A stretch of DNA of 64,000 nucleotides from CAVZXS01 sp963779325 (GTDB lineage Bacteria > Bacteroidota > Bacteroidia > Chitinophagales > Chitinophagaceae), in the NCBI GenBank assembly GCA_963779325.1, contig CAVZXS010000026.1, positions 62,001-126,000 on the forward strand, written 5' to 3'. A program made the translations under genes and the position numbers. Under the pieces are notes generated by a model. The model ran no database searches. It saw nothing but the letters and a program-made list of their open reading frames with translations, and had not been told where the DNA came from. Shown here one piece after another: positions 16,358 through 24,703 of this stretch; positions within the stretch are counted from its first letter, which is position 1; each line of letters begins with the position of its first letter.

Positions 16358-17425
16358 TTACTCCAACTCATAATTATACGGCAACTGGTCCGCCAAATTT
16401 TTCCAACTCCAATAGCCCTGGTTTACAATGTCCTTTTGTTCATAAAAATATCCGTTCTGCTGAATGACGATACCATTCATAAAATCAAGAAAGGAGGTTT
16501 GCACATTTACATCGGGCAGTTTGTATTTTTTTAAATAGCCTTTTTCCATGCCGCCGCCCTTCATATAGGTTACTTGTAATTTACCGGGATAATCCAGCTC
16601 CGCGTCTTTGGTACTGTCAATAAAACCATAGTATACACTGTCGTACGGTTCTTTTACTTTTACAAATTTTTCATTCTTTTCATCCGGCACTTCCAGTATC
16701 CAGCCATCTTCTTTCAATGTACTGTCGTAGTAGCTGCGCATAAAATGCAGTCGCGAACCCAAATAGGCCTTCGTCCTGTTCGTCTTCCATTTTTTTACTT
16801 CCTCCTCGCTGCCGGGCATTTCTTCATAAAAACAAAAACCGCGGTAGCTGCCCGCTTCTGTTTTATAATAATACATAAAGGAATCTAACCGGTAACTCAG
16901 GTTGTAACCCAATGCACGGTTAGCAATTTTTACCGGCTCAGTCGCCATTACTTTCAGCTTATTCGATTTTTTATAAAAATAAAATTTCAATGTTTCGGGG
17001 TTCAGCAGTGTGCAACTGTCGGCAAATTTTGTAGCGCCAATGAATTGTTCTTTAAAAAAAGCGCCATATTTTTCCCACCCGTCTTTTACTTCATTGCTGC
17101 TTTTTATTATTACTTCGTCCATACCTTTTTCTTCTTTCGTCATTAGTATTTCAAGCTTATTATTTTCGGCCGAACCGATACGAAGCTGTTGCGTTTTATA
17201 ACCCGTGTAAGTGACAATAAGATTATACCCGCCGTTTTTCAACGTCAGTTTAAATGCGCCTTCATTATTGGTCGCCGTTCCAAAGGTTGTGTTTTGGCAA
17301 TACACAGATGCTTTATCCAGCGGTTGCCTTGTGGCAGAATCCAATACTGTACCGGTAAGGGTAAAGTCTTGTGCAAATAAGGGAAAAGTAAAAAGTAAAA
17401 AATAAAAAGTGAGAATGGTTTTCAT
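16358..17425 (-). CDS. Exported protein with carboxypeptidase-regulatory-like domain
   Basis: A 355-residue secreted protein. The signal peptide reads MKTILTFYFLLFTFPLFAQD, and residues 20-105 are a CarboxypepD_reg-like beta-sandwich (TLTGTVLDSATRQPLDKASV, FKLTLKNGGYNLIVTYTGYK), the domain seen at the N-terminus of SusC proteins. The remaining 250 residues are a conserved unknown region with YYYKTEAGSYRGFCFYEEM and EKGYLKKYKLPDVNV. No plug or barrel follows. It is probably periplasmic or surface exposed. The signal-peptide core comes from a heptamer array (17387-17400), and its 8 residues FYFLLFTF are identical to those in GldH. Confidence 0.8.
   Translation of the reverse strand: MKTILTFYFLLFTFPLFAQDFTLTGTVLDSATRQPLDKASVYCQNTTFGTATNNEGAFKLTLKNGGYNLIVTYTGYKTQQLRIGSAENNKLEILMTKEEKGMDEVIIKSSNEVKDGWEKYGAFFKEQFIGATKFADSCTLLNPETLKFYFYKKSNKLKVMATEPVKIANRALGYNLSYRLDSFMYYYKTEAGSYRGFCFYEEMPGSEEEVKKWKTNRTKAYLGSRLHFMRSYYDSTLKEDGWILEVPDEKNEKFVKVKEPYDSVYYGFIDSTKDAELDYPGKLQVTYMKGGGMEKGYLKKYKLPDVNVQTSFLDFMNGIVIQQNGYFYEQKDIVNQGYWSWKNLADQLPYNYELE
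17387..17411. repeat. Heptamer array, AGTAAAA units, in a signal peptide
   Basis: Two AGTAAAA units (17387, 17394) and a degenerate continuation to the ATG. It encodes the hydrophobic core of the signal peptide of 16358-17425. Confidence 0.65.
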
Positions 17426-17486
17426 ATATACATTTTTAGATCGTCTGCGAGTGGCTGACTGTCGTTCTCTTCAACAACCATTCCGG

Positions 17487-18470
17487 TTATTTATTGTGTT
17501 CGGTATATTTTTTACAGGCCTTGTTAATTGTTTCGGGCAGCGGTGTAAAGGAAAAACCCGATAAAGCCTTCCGTATTTTACTATTGTCGAAATAGGTTTC
17601 ACTCTGCGCCATTCTTGATGTTTCCTTGGTCAGTAAGGGGGGATTGCCCGTAAATAGTGCTTTTATTTTCTCCAATCGCCAAGCCAGTTCGCCCATAAAG
17701 GCTGTAGCTTTTTTGCTCGGGTGTTTTTTGCCAAAGCCATCGGCAATAGCATTAAACAATTGCTGAAAACTTATATTATCACCGTTTATAATAAACCGCT
17801 CTTCGGTAATATCAGAAGCTACTAATTGTACCGCAGCTTTTGCTACGTCTTCCACATCTACAAAACCATTAATGCCCGTAGTATACCAGGGGAACTCTTC
17901 ATATACATTTTTAAATATGCGGCTGCTGCTTGCATTCCAATCGCCATAGCCCAGTATGGTAGACGGATTAATGATTACACCCGTAAGTCCTTCGGCAAAG
18001 CCGCGCCATACTTCCAGCTCTGCTTTGTATTTGCTGATGCCATAGTTTGTATTGATTTTACTGTCTTCCCATTTTTTATTTTCATTTACGTTTTCACCGT
18101 TTATTGTTCTTCCCAATGCCGCTACAGAGCTTACGTATAAAAAACGTTTTACTTTTTTATCCAGCGCCATATTTACCACATTAGCCGTACCGTCTATATT
18201 CACGTTCATCATTTTAGCCTTATCTTTTTTATAAAAAGAAATGACGGCGGCTGAATGAATAACAGCATCTACGCCTTCTATCGCTTCTTCCAGAGCAATT
18301 ACATCCAATACATCTCCGTCAATCCATTGTACTTTGTCAAATATATTTTTGTCAATAAAAAAGGGAAGCGTAGTACTGCGACGAATAGCTTTTACAGCAT
18401 AACCTTTCTCTACTAATTCTTTAATAATATAGGCGCCGAGAAAACCTGTACCGCCGGTGACTAAAACCAT
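17487..18470 (-). CDS. NAD-dependent epimerase/dehydratase family protein
   Basis: A 327-residue extended SDR. The N-terminal MVLVTGGTGFLGAYIIKEL has the GxxGxxG loop, DGDVLD follows, and the catalytic pair is in NYGISKYKAELE (YxxxK). VINPSTILGYGDW and the C-terminal helices complete the fold. It resembles dihydroflavonol-reductase-like and sterol dehydrogenase-like members (ViHSAAVISFYKKDK), so a small-molecule ketone or hydroxyl is a more likely substrate than a nucleotide sugar; this is inference. It follows the hydroxyacyl-CoA dehydrogenase gene by 73 bases on the same strand. Confidence 0.9.
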   Translation of the reverse strand: MVLVTGGTGFLGAYIIKELVEKGYAVKAIRRSTTLPFFIDKNIFDKVQWIDGDVLDVIALEEAIEGVDAVIHSAAVISFYKKDKAKMMNVNIDGTANVVNMALDKKVKRFLYVSSVAALGRTINGENVNENKKWEDSKINTNYGISKYKAELEVWRGFAEGLTGVIINPSTILGYGDWNASSSRIFKNVYEEFPWYTTGINGFVDVEDVAKAAVQLVASDITEERFIINGDNISFQQLFNAIADGFGKKHPSKKATAFMGELAWRLEKIKALFTGNPPLLTKETSRMAQSETYFDNSKIRKALSGFSFTPLPETINKACKKYTEHNK

Positions 18471-18543
18471 AATGGATAATTAAATAATTGAGAATGTAAA
18501 AATAGGTATGCCATATTAATATTCGTTATCAATTAATAAATAA

Positions 18544-19389
18544 TCAATTGTATTCGTAATATCCTTTCCCGCTTTTTCTTCCCAATTGGCCGCTATCAAC
18601 TTTTTCTTTTTGTATAAAAGAAGGTTTCAATCTTTCGGGTTTATTTAATTGTTCATACACAGAACTGCTCACCGCATAGTTAATATCATTACCTATAAGA
18701 TCCATCAGTTTAAAAGGGCCCATTTTAAAACCTGTTGATTCCAACAGCGAATCAATAGCAGCAAAATCCGTATTCCCTTCTTCTGCAATACGAAGCGCTT
18801 CAATATAATAAGGCCTGGCTACACGGTTTACAATAAAACCCGGGCTGTCTTTACAAAGAACAGGTGTTTTGCCCATTGCAAGCGCCAATTCTTTAATAAT
18901 TTGTGTTGTATCCCGATTCGTGTACTTAGTATTTACAACTTCTACGAGTTTCATAATAGTAGCGGGATTAAAAAAGTGCATACCAATTACCCGCTGCGGA
19001 TGTAATACATCATCGGCAATTTCTGTAACCAACAAAGAAGATGTATTGGTAGCAAAAACGGTTTCGGCATGATTGATTTCCGCCAGTTGATTAAACAAAG
19101 CAATCTTGGCTTCGGGTTTTTCGATGATCGCCTCTACAATCACTTCGGCAAGGCATTGGTGCAAATCATTGGTAAATAAAATGCGTTGGGTTATATTATC
19201 TTTTTCTTCTTTCGCAATTTTATTTTTCTCCATTAAACTTTGCAGATTCTTTTCAATACCTGTTTTTGCTTTTTCAAGCACGGTATTATTTACATCAAAC
19301 AAAATAGTGTAGATGCCTGCCGCTGCTGCAGCCTGCGCAATACCGCTGCCCATGGTGCCGGCACCGCATACACAAACAGAATTAATCAT
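18544..19389 (-). CDS. 3-hydroxyacyl-CoA dehydrogenase (PaaH/Hbd type)
   Basis: A 281-residue protein. NAD-binding Rossmann domain begins CVCGAGTMGSGIAQAAAAAG; then VEAIIEKPEAKIALF; the active-site His lies in HPQRVIGMHFFNPATIMKLVEVV; SPGFIVNRVARPYYIEAL and DLIGNDINYAVSSSVYE belong to the C-terminal helical dimer domain. It oxidises (S)-3-hydroxyacyl-CoA to 3-oxoacyl-CoA in fatty-acid or phenylacetate breakdown. It is single-domain, with no enoyl-CoA hydratase part and no beta-oxidation neighbours, which argues for a butyryl-CoA-type or PaaH-type role. Confidence 0.92.
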   Translation of the reverse strand: MINSVCVCGAGTMGSGIAQAAAAAGIYTILFDVNNTVLEKAKTGIEKNLQSLMEKNKIAKEEKDNITQRILFTNDLHQCLAEVIVEAIIEKPEAKIALFNQLAEINHAETVFATNTSSLLVTEIADDVLHPQRVIGMHFFNPATIMKLVEVVNTKYTNRDTTQIIKELALAMGKTPVLCKDSPGFIVNRVARPYYIEALRIAEEGNTDFAAIDSLLESTGFKMGPFKLMDLIGNDINYAVSSSVYEQLNKPERLKPSFIQKEKVDSGQLGRKSGKGYYEYN

Positions 19390-19539
19390 ACAGGTAATTC
19401 AATTTATTTTAAGCTGCAGGCAATTAAGCCTGTAACAGCAAAGTAAAGTTATATCTTGAAACCGGTTAAAATAAAAAATGCCCCGCAATTGTATTTATTT
19501 ATCGGGTTTCGCTTACCTTAATACTCTAAACCTTTGAAT

Positions 19540-20202
19540 ATGGAACCTGCTCATCTGCCTGCGGCATCTGAAACAATAACAGTTAATACCAATTTTTTGC
19601 GCAGCCCTTATACTACTACCATTTCATTTGCTGTCGCCATATTACTTTTTCTATTGCCGTTTGCAGAAGTAAAATGCAATGGCTCCACACTAATGAGTAA
19701 TACAGGTATCGGTATTGCCACCGGCGGTAAGTGGAGAACCGTTGTCGATGCAGGTAAAGGACTTTTTGGAGGAGATACAAATAAAACGAGTAGTTCATCA
19801 ATTTCGCAAGATGAAAAACAACCGCCGAATAAATATGCTATCGCCGCATTAGTGTTGGGAATAATCGGGCTTGCAGTTACATTCTTAAAAATTAAAGCAA
19901 AGAACCCTGTAGTAATGGCCATCGGTATAATAGCCGCCGTCGCATTAATTGCATTAATGATTCAACTAAAATCGGATGTAAGTACCAAAACAGGGAAGGA
20001 TAACGAGTTGGGTATGGATGTGAAAATAAAAGTGTCATTTACAGTTTGGTATTTTCTTTCTGTATTATCTTTTTTAGCCGCTGCATTCTTTGGCTACAAG
20101 CATCACAAACAGGAAGAAGAAAATGCCGTAAAAGAATATTTGTTGAAACAGGAAGTTGCAAAAGAAAAAAATATTCCTCCAACATCATCCGAAGGCGGAT
20201 AA
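19540..20202 (+). CDS. Membrane protein of unknown function
   Basis: A 220-residue protein from the ATG at 19540; an in-frame TTG at 19534 is less likely. Four hydrophobic segments are seen: about 24-41, 103-121, 127-143 and 170-190. A polar loop (about 45-100) carries GIGIATGGKWRTVVDAGKGLFGGD. It ends in a charged tail with EEENAVKEYLLKQEVAKEK. I do not recognise a family. It is a single gene, convergent with pheS; the gap between them holds an inverted repeat (20232-20314). Confidence 0.7.
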   Translation: MEPAHLPAASETITVNTNFLRSPYTTTISFAVAILLFLLPFAEVKCNGSTLMSNTGIGIATGGKWRTVVDAGKGLFGGDTNKTSSSSISQDEKQPPNKYAIAALVLGIIGLAVTFLKIKAKNPVVMAIGIIAAVALIALMIQLKSDVSTKTGKDNELGMDVKIKVSFTVWYFLSVLSFLAAAFFGYKHHKQEEENAVKEYLLKQEVAKEKNIPPTSSEGG

Positions 20203-20231
20203 GCAGCGGTGGTTAAAATTAGAAGTACTTA

Positions 20232-20314
20232 AACGCTGAGTTGCAGAGAAAAAGAGTTTACGCAGAGATTAATAGTATACTCCGCGAAAACTCTGCAACT
20301 CAATTTCTCTGCGT
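20232..20314. repeat. Inverted repeat between convergent genes
   Basis: AACGCTGAGTTGCAGAG and the motif CGCAGAG recur in inverted order as CTCTGCAACTC and CTCTGCGTT on the other side of a short centre. Arms are imperfect but about 35 bp long. It may stop transcription from both sides; the sequence also looks like a dispersed palindromic repeat. Confidence 0.5.
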
Positions 20315-20321
20315 TAAAAAG

Positions 20322-21350
20322 CTATATCGCCGCCGTAAACTGTTTTAAAAACCGTATATCGTTTTCGCTGAAGAGGCGTATATCATTAATCCCGTATTTC
20401 AATAAAGCGGGTCTTTCAATCCCCATGCCGAATGCAAAGCCCGTGTATTTATTGGGATCGATACCGCAATTGGTTAATACATTGGGATGCACCATACCGC
20501 AACCCAAAATCTCGACCCAACCGGTTTTTTTGCAAATATTACAACCGCTGCCGTCGCATATAAAACAACTTACATCCATCTCGGCGCTTGGCTCGGTAAA
20601 CGGGAAATAAGAAGGGCGAAAACGAACCTTTACATCTTTACCGTACATTTCTTTTACAAAAAAGTACAGCGTCTGTTTCAAATCGGCGAAGGAAACATTT
20701 TCATCAATATACAATCCTTCTACCTGGTGAAAAAAACAATGACTGCGTGCACTGATTGTTTCATTGCGGTAAACACGGCCGGGCATCAGCATACGAATGG
20801 GCAGCTTGCCTTTTTCCATTTCGCGTATCTGTGTATTGCTGGTATGCGTACGCAGCAGCCAATCCGGATTTTGTTGAATATAAAATGTATCCTGCATATC
20901 GCGGGCCGGGTGATGCTCAGGTAAATTAAGTGCGCCGAAGTTGTGCCAATCATCTTCTATCTCGGGGCCTTCGGCTACGGCAAATCCCAATCGTTGGAAA
21001 ATAGAAATGATCCTGTTTGTCATTAAACTGATAGGATGACGACTGCCAAGCGGCATCGTATCGCCGGGTAATGTCAAATCAATATCAGTTACAGCATGCC
21101 CGTTATCGGATGATGAAGTTTTTGATGCGTCGTATTTATTTTCAGCAAATAATTTAAAGTCGTTAAGTATTTGACCGAACTGTTTTTTATTTTCAGCCGA
21201 TACGTTTTTCATTTCACCCATCAGGGCTTTTACAATGCCCTTGGTACCCAAAAATTTAATGCGGTATTCTTCCAAAGTTTTGGCATCGGTTAATTGCAAA
21301 CTCTCTATTTCTGACTTGTAATCTTCTATTTTTTGTAACACTTGCTCCAT
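20322..21350 (-). CDS. pheS: Phenylalanine--tRNA ligase alpha subunit
   Basis: A 342-residue protein, normal length for PheS. N-terminal coiled-coil (about 1-85), then the catalytic domain: HPISLMTNRIISIFQRLGF, VYRNETISARSHCFFHQVEG (motif 2), SYFPFTEPSAEMDVSC, and GFAFGMGIERPALLKYG (motif 3). It also has the extra Cys insertion ICDGSGCNICKKTG, common in Bacteroidota PheS. The ATG at 21350 fits homolog length; earlier in-frame ATGs (to 21434) add unrelated residues. It joins Phe to tRNA together with PheT, which is not in the window. Confidence 0.96.
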   Translation of the reverse strand: MEQVLQKIEDYKSEIESLQLTDAKTLEEYRIKFLGTKGIVKALMGEMKNVSAENKKQFGQILNDFKLFAENKYDASKTSSSDNGHAVTDIDLTLPGDTMPLGSRHPISLMTNRIISIFQRLGFAVAEGPEIEDDWHNFGALNLPEHHPARDMQDTFYIQQNPDWLLRTHTSNTQIREMEKGKLPIRMLMPGRVYRNETISARSHCFFHQVEGLYIDENVSFADLKQTLYFFVKEMYGKDVKVRFRPSYFPFTEPSAEMDVSCFICDGSGCNICKKTGWVEILGCGMVHPNVLTNCGIDPNKYTGFAFGMGIERPALLKYGINDIRLFSENDIRFLKQFTAAI

Positions 21351-21470
21351 GCGGCAAATATACGGAAAAGCGGCGGTGCGGGCAGAGCGAGACATCGTTG
21401 AATTCATCTCAAAGCTTCGAGTATTAAAACCCACCCCATATGAATATTTTTTTATTAGAAACTACTAAGG

Positions 21471-21491
21471 CCACCTCCGGTGGAGGGGAGG
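21471..21491. repeat. GC-rich palindromic element upstream of pheS
   Basis: CCACCTCCGGTGGAGGGGAGG: CCACC pairs with GGTGG, and CCTCC-type arms recur. It is a non-coding member of the palindrome family that is translated elsewhere in this window. Confidence 0.55.
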
Positions 21492-21587
21492 TAGAGCATG
21501 TTGATTGCAAACATACAGAAGTCATAGATCGCGGCACTTTGATATGCTTCCGGTTAACCGTCTTAGCAGAAAATTTTAATAGCTTGG

Positions 21588-21639
21588 TAAAAAATACCGG
21601 GAAGAAAAGAAACATGCAATTCGTTTCTTTTCTTCCCGG
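21588..21639 (-). terminator. Terminator of the M1 peptidase gene
   Basis: A 16-bp perfect stem (21597-21612 with 21624-21639) built on CCGGGAAGAAAAGAAA, with an 11-nt loop. On the minus strand it is followed by TATTTTTTACC. It lies 30 bases after the peptidase stop codon. Confidence 0.7.
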
Positions 21640-21669
21640 CGAAATGATAATAAATATTATTTTTTTATT

Positions 21670-23622
21670 TTAAAACGCTTTTTTCCATTCATTATTTTTT
21701 CTGTTCCAATCCGGTAATTTTTTATCAGGATCCAGCACTACTTCTTTTATTTCACTTGTAGTAGGCGCTGTGAACGTCCATGTGCCGCCGCGCTGCCATA
21801 TTTCTACAGGTAAATAAAGTTTATGTTCTTTGCCGTTTGATTCTTTAATTAAAACCGTTACCGGCATCGGCATTTTCTCCAAACTTTGAATGGTTATATC
21901 GGCGCCTTTTTCCGGTTTATTATCTATATACTTTACATCCTTTACAGTTTGATCAAGTTTCCAGCTATTTAAAACCCAACTGCGCCAAAACCATGCAAGG
22001 TCTTCGCCCGATACATTTTCCATAGTATGAAAGAAATCCCAAGGCGTTGGATGTTTAAATGCCCAACGACGAACATACTCACGAAAGGCCGCATCAAATC
22101 TTTCGGGCCCCAACACCACATCACGCAATGCATTCAGCATTTGCGAAGGCTTCAGGTATGCCGCTATTCCCAAATTATCTTGTTGTATTACTTCAGGAAT
22201 ATTATACAGACCATCCATTTTATCACCGAAAGCATATTTTACCATAAAGTCCGAAGAAGGATCATCAAAGAAACCGCCACCGCTAAATTCACCTTTATTA
22301 AATTCGGCTGTAGATAATCCATTAATAAATGTATTAAAGCCTTCATCCATCCATGCATATTTTCTTTCGTTGCTGCCCACAATCATCGGGAACCAGGTAT
22401 GTCCGAATTCATGATCCGTTACGCCCCACAAATCGGCGCCGGTAGAACCATAACTGCAAAAAACAATGCCCGGGTATTCCATACCGCCCACTATACCTGC
22501 TACATTGGTAGCAGCAGGATAAGGATATTCGAACCACATTTTAGAATAATGCTCAATAGAACCTTTTACCATTTCTGTACTGCGTTGCCATCCGTCTTTC
22601 TTTATACTTTCCGCAGGGTATGCACCGATGGCCATACATTTTTTGCCGCTCGGTAAATTTATTTTTGCCGCATCCCATACAAAAGCTTTGGAAGCGCCCC
22701 ACGCAGCATCTCTTGCATTTTGTATTTTAAATTTCCATGTACAGTTGGCTACAGCAGGTCTTGATTTTGCATCTTTAATTTCTTTCTCGCCGCGAAGCAC
22801 TACTGTCTTATCGCTGCTCTTAGCCGCTTCCCATCTTTTCAATTGCTCGGTAGTCATACATTCCTGCGGATTGGTTAACTCGCCGGAGCCGACTACTATT
22901 AAATTGGCCGGAGCCGCTATAGTAAAATCAATATCGCCATACTCTAAATAAAACTCACCCTGTCCCAAATAGGGCAAGGTGTTCCATCCCTGTATATCGT
23001 CATACACACACATACGGGGAAACCATTGCGCCACTTCATACACCCATCCGTTTTTTGTTTTTAGTCTTCCCATACGGTCGCTACCGTATTGAGGAATAAT
23101 AAACTCATAAGTAATTTTTATTTTAACTGCACTGCCGCCGCTTTTTAATACATCGGTAAGCCAAACCTGCATGCGGGTATCTGTTGTAATATATTTTGGA
23201 GTATAAGTTTTACCATCGCTTTCCACTGATATAGATTTGATAACGCTTCCTTCGGTAAAACCGCCATTGGCCCAGCGGCCGCCGGCTTGCGTAGTGGTAG
23301 CGGATGCACGGGAATCTTTTTTATAAATATTCTGATCTGTTTGCAGCCATAAAAATTTCAGGTTATCGAGACTGTTGTTGATATAAGAAATTTCTACATC
23401 ACCCGATACTTTGTGCAAACCGGTATCCAGCGTACAATTGATTTTATAATTGGCCTTGTTTTGCCAATACTTGCTGCCGGGTTCGCCACTCGCACTGCGG
23501 ATCTCATTGCCCGGGTAAGGATAAAATTGCGGATTAAACGCTTCACGATGATCGAAACCTGATTGTGCCGCACTTATCAGTATCATCAGTAAGCCTAAAA
23601 GACTGAATACTGTTTTTTTCAT
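21670..23622 (-). CDS. M1 family metallopeptidase
   Basis: A 650-residue exported aminopeptidase-like protein. Signal peptide MKKTVFSLLGLLMILISAAQ begins at the ATG at 23622, which is preferred to an ATG at 23691. The N-terminal beta domain covers about 60-250. The gluzincin core has GGMEYPGIVF (GAMEN equivalent), the zinc motif HEFGHTW, and the third zinc ligand Glu 18 residues on in MDEGFNTF. FWRSWVLNSWKLD follows. M1 enzymes cut N-terminal residues from peptides; here it would act in the periplasm or outside the cell. Ends with a strong terminator. Confidence 0.93.
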   Translation of the reverse strand: MKKTVFSLLGLLMILISAAQSGFDHREAFNPQFYPYPGNEIRSASGEPGSKYWQNKANYKINCTLDTGLHKVSGDVEISYINNSLDNLKFLWLQTDQNIYKKDSRASATTTQAGGRWANGGFTEGSVIKSISVESDGKTYTPKYITTDTRMQVWLTDVLKSGGSAVKIKITYEFIIPQYGSDRMGRLKTKNGWVYEVAQWFPRMCVYDDIQGWNTLPYLGQGEFYLEYGDIDFTIAAPANLIVVGSGELTNPQECMTTEQLKRWEAAKSSDKTVVLRGEKEIKDAKSRPAVANCTWKFKIQNARDAAWGASKAFVWDAAKINLPSGKKCMAIGAYPAESIKKDGWQRSTEMVKGSIEHYSKMWFEYPYPAATNVAGIVGGMEYPGIVFCSYGSTGADLWGVTDHEFGHTWFPMIVGSNERKYAWMDEGFNTFINGLSTAEFNKGEFSGGGFFDDPSSDFMVKYAFGDKMDGLYNIPEVIQQDNLGIAAYLKPSQMLNALRDVVLGPERFDAAFREYVRRWAFKHPTPWDFFHTMENVSGEDLAWFWRSWVLNSWKLDQTVKDVKYIDNKPEKGADITIQSLEKMPMPVTVLIKESNGKEHKLYLPVEIWQRGGTWTFTAPTTSEIKEVVLDPDKKLPDWNRKNNEWKKAF

Positions 23623-23810
23623 TTGGGTGTATTTTTTAAAAAATTGAACTGTAAAGTAAAGTAAAAGATTAGAAGATAAGATACCGTTCAAACGATAATT
23701 AGGAAATTTTTATATCGGCGGTTCGTATTATTACTTTTCAATGTCTGCCGCGGTATTAATTTAAATAGCAGTACCGGGAAAAGAAGTGTATACATTTTTT
23801 ATTAACCTTG

Positions 23811-23831
23811 CAAATTGCAAATTGCAAATTG
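23811..23831. repeat. Heptamer array, CAAATTG x3
   Basis: Three identical CAAATTG units at 23811, 23818 and 23825, ending 30 bases before the stop of the uridylyltransferase gene. Confidence 0.8.
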
Positions 23832-23862
23832 AAATTTCATTCGCCTGTTAACTTAATGTTGC

Positions 23863-24636
23863 TTAAAACAATGCTTCCGCAACAGCTACACTTTCAGGTT
23901 TACCCACATCTACCAGCCTGTCGCCGCTGTGATCGTACCCCATTATTATATGATCGGCCGCCAGCGCCAGGTATACATCTATTAAAGAGAATTTACCTGT
24001 GAAAGGTATATGCTTAAATATATCGTATTCAAAAACTGCTACGCAACTGTATGCTTTCGGAATAAGCCCTTCTTTTGCAACCGGAATTTTTTCTTCGCCG
24101 GTAGTATTATTTTTCCATCCGCAGAGCCGGCCGGTTTTATCAAACAATAAATTGCGGGAGCTCTTTCTGTCGGTCACACCAAAAGAAATTAATGCTTTGT
24201 GATTTTCATGAAAAGCAACCAGTTTGTTTATATCGAGATCGGTAAGTATATCCGCATTGCAGGTAATAAATCGCCGGCCCGGTTTAAAAAGCTCTTTTGC
24301 TTTTAATAACCCACCGCCGGTTTCCAATACCTCATCTCTCTCATCACTTATAATAACATTACTGCCCCACCCGTTGTTTTTTTTAATTGCATCACTTAAT
24401 TGATCGGCAAAATGATGAACGTTTACAATAACATCGTTAATACCATATTGCTGCAGGTATTCAATATTGCGCTGCAATAATGATTTGCCATTCACCAATG
24501 CTAATGCTTTGGGATGCTTGTCGGTCCAGGGTTTGAAGCGGGTACCCAAACCCGCAGCGAATATCATTGCACCCCCAACCCTCGTCCGTACCGGCACGGG
24601 CGGGCCTAAAGGGGAGTTATTGTAGTTGCTTTCCAT
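23863..24636 (-). CDS. MurU-like sugar-1-phosphate nucleotidyltransferase
   Basis: A 257-residue nucleotidyltransferase. Core starts AMIFAAGLGTRFKPWTDKHP, the NTP-binding signature, with KALALVNGKSLLQRNI next and metal-site Asp in TCNADILTDLD. In Bacteroidota and Pseudomonas the MurU/AmgK pair salvages N-acetylmuramate into UDP-MurNAc; here the gene lies 67 bases after an AmgK-like kinase, which supports that role by context. The first 23 residues (MESNYNN, then SPLGPPVPVRTRVGG) come from a palindromic element at 24571-24617 that entered in frame between the start codon and the core. An alternative start is the ATG at 24567. Confidence 0.85.
   Translation of the reverse strand: MESNYNNSPLGPPVPVRTRVGGAMIFAAGLGTRFKPWTDKHPKALALVNGKSLLQRNIEYLQQYGINDVIVNVHHFADQLSDAIKKNNGWGSNVIISDERDEVLETGGGLLKAKELFKPGRRFITCNADILTDLDINKLVAFHENHKALISFGVTDRKSSRNLLFDKTGRLCGWKNNTTGEEKIPVAKEGLIPKAYSCVAVFEYDIFKHIPFTGKFSLIDVYLALAADHIIMGYDHSGDRLVDVGKPESVAVAEALF
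24571..24617. repeat. Palindromic element translated in the N-terminus of the MurU-like gene
   Basis: CCCCCAACCC on one side and GGGCCTAAAGGGGAG on the other with a GC-rich centre. The ends match the element at 24706-24729. It is read in frame as SPLGPPVPVRTRVGG. Confidence 0.65.
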
Positions 24637-24703
24637 GCTTATTTTTTACAAAAAGAATTTCATTTTTTTAATGACATTTTCAATCTTTTATATCAAAATC
24701 CTA

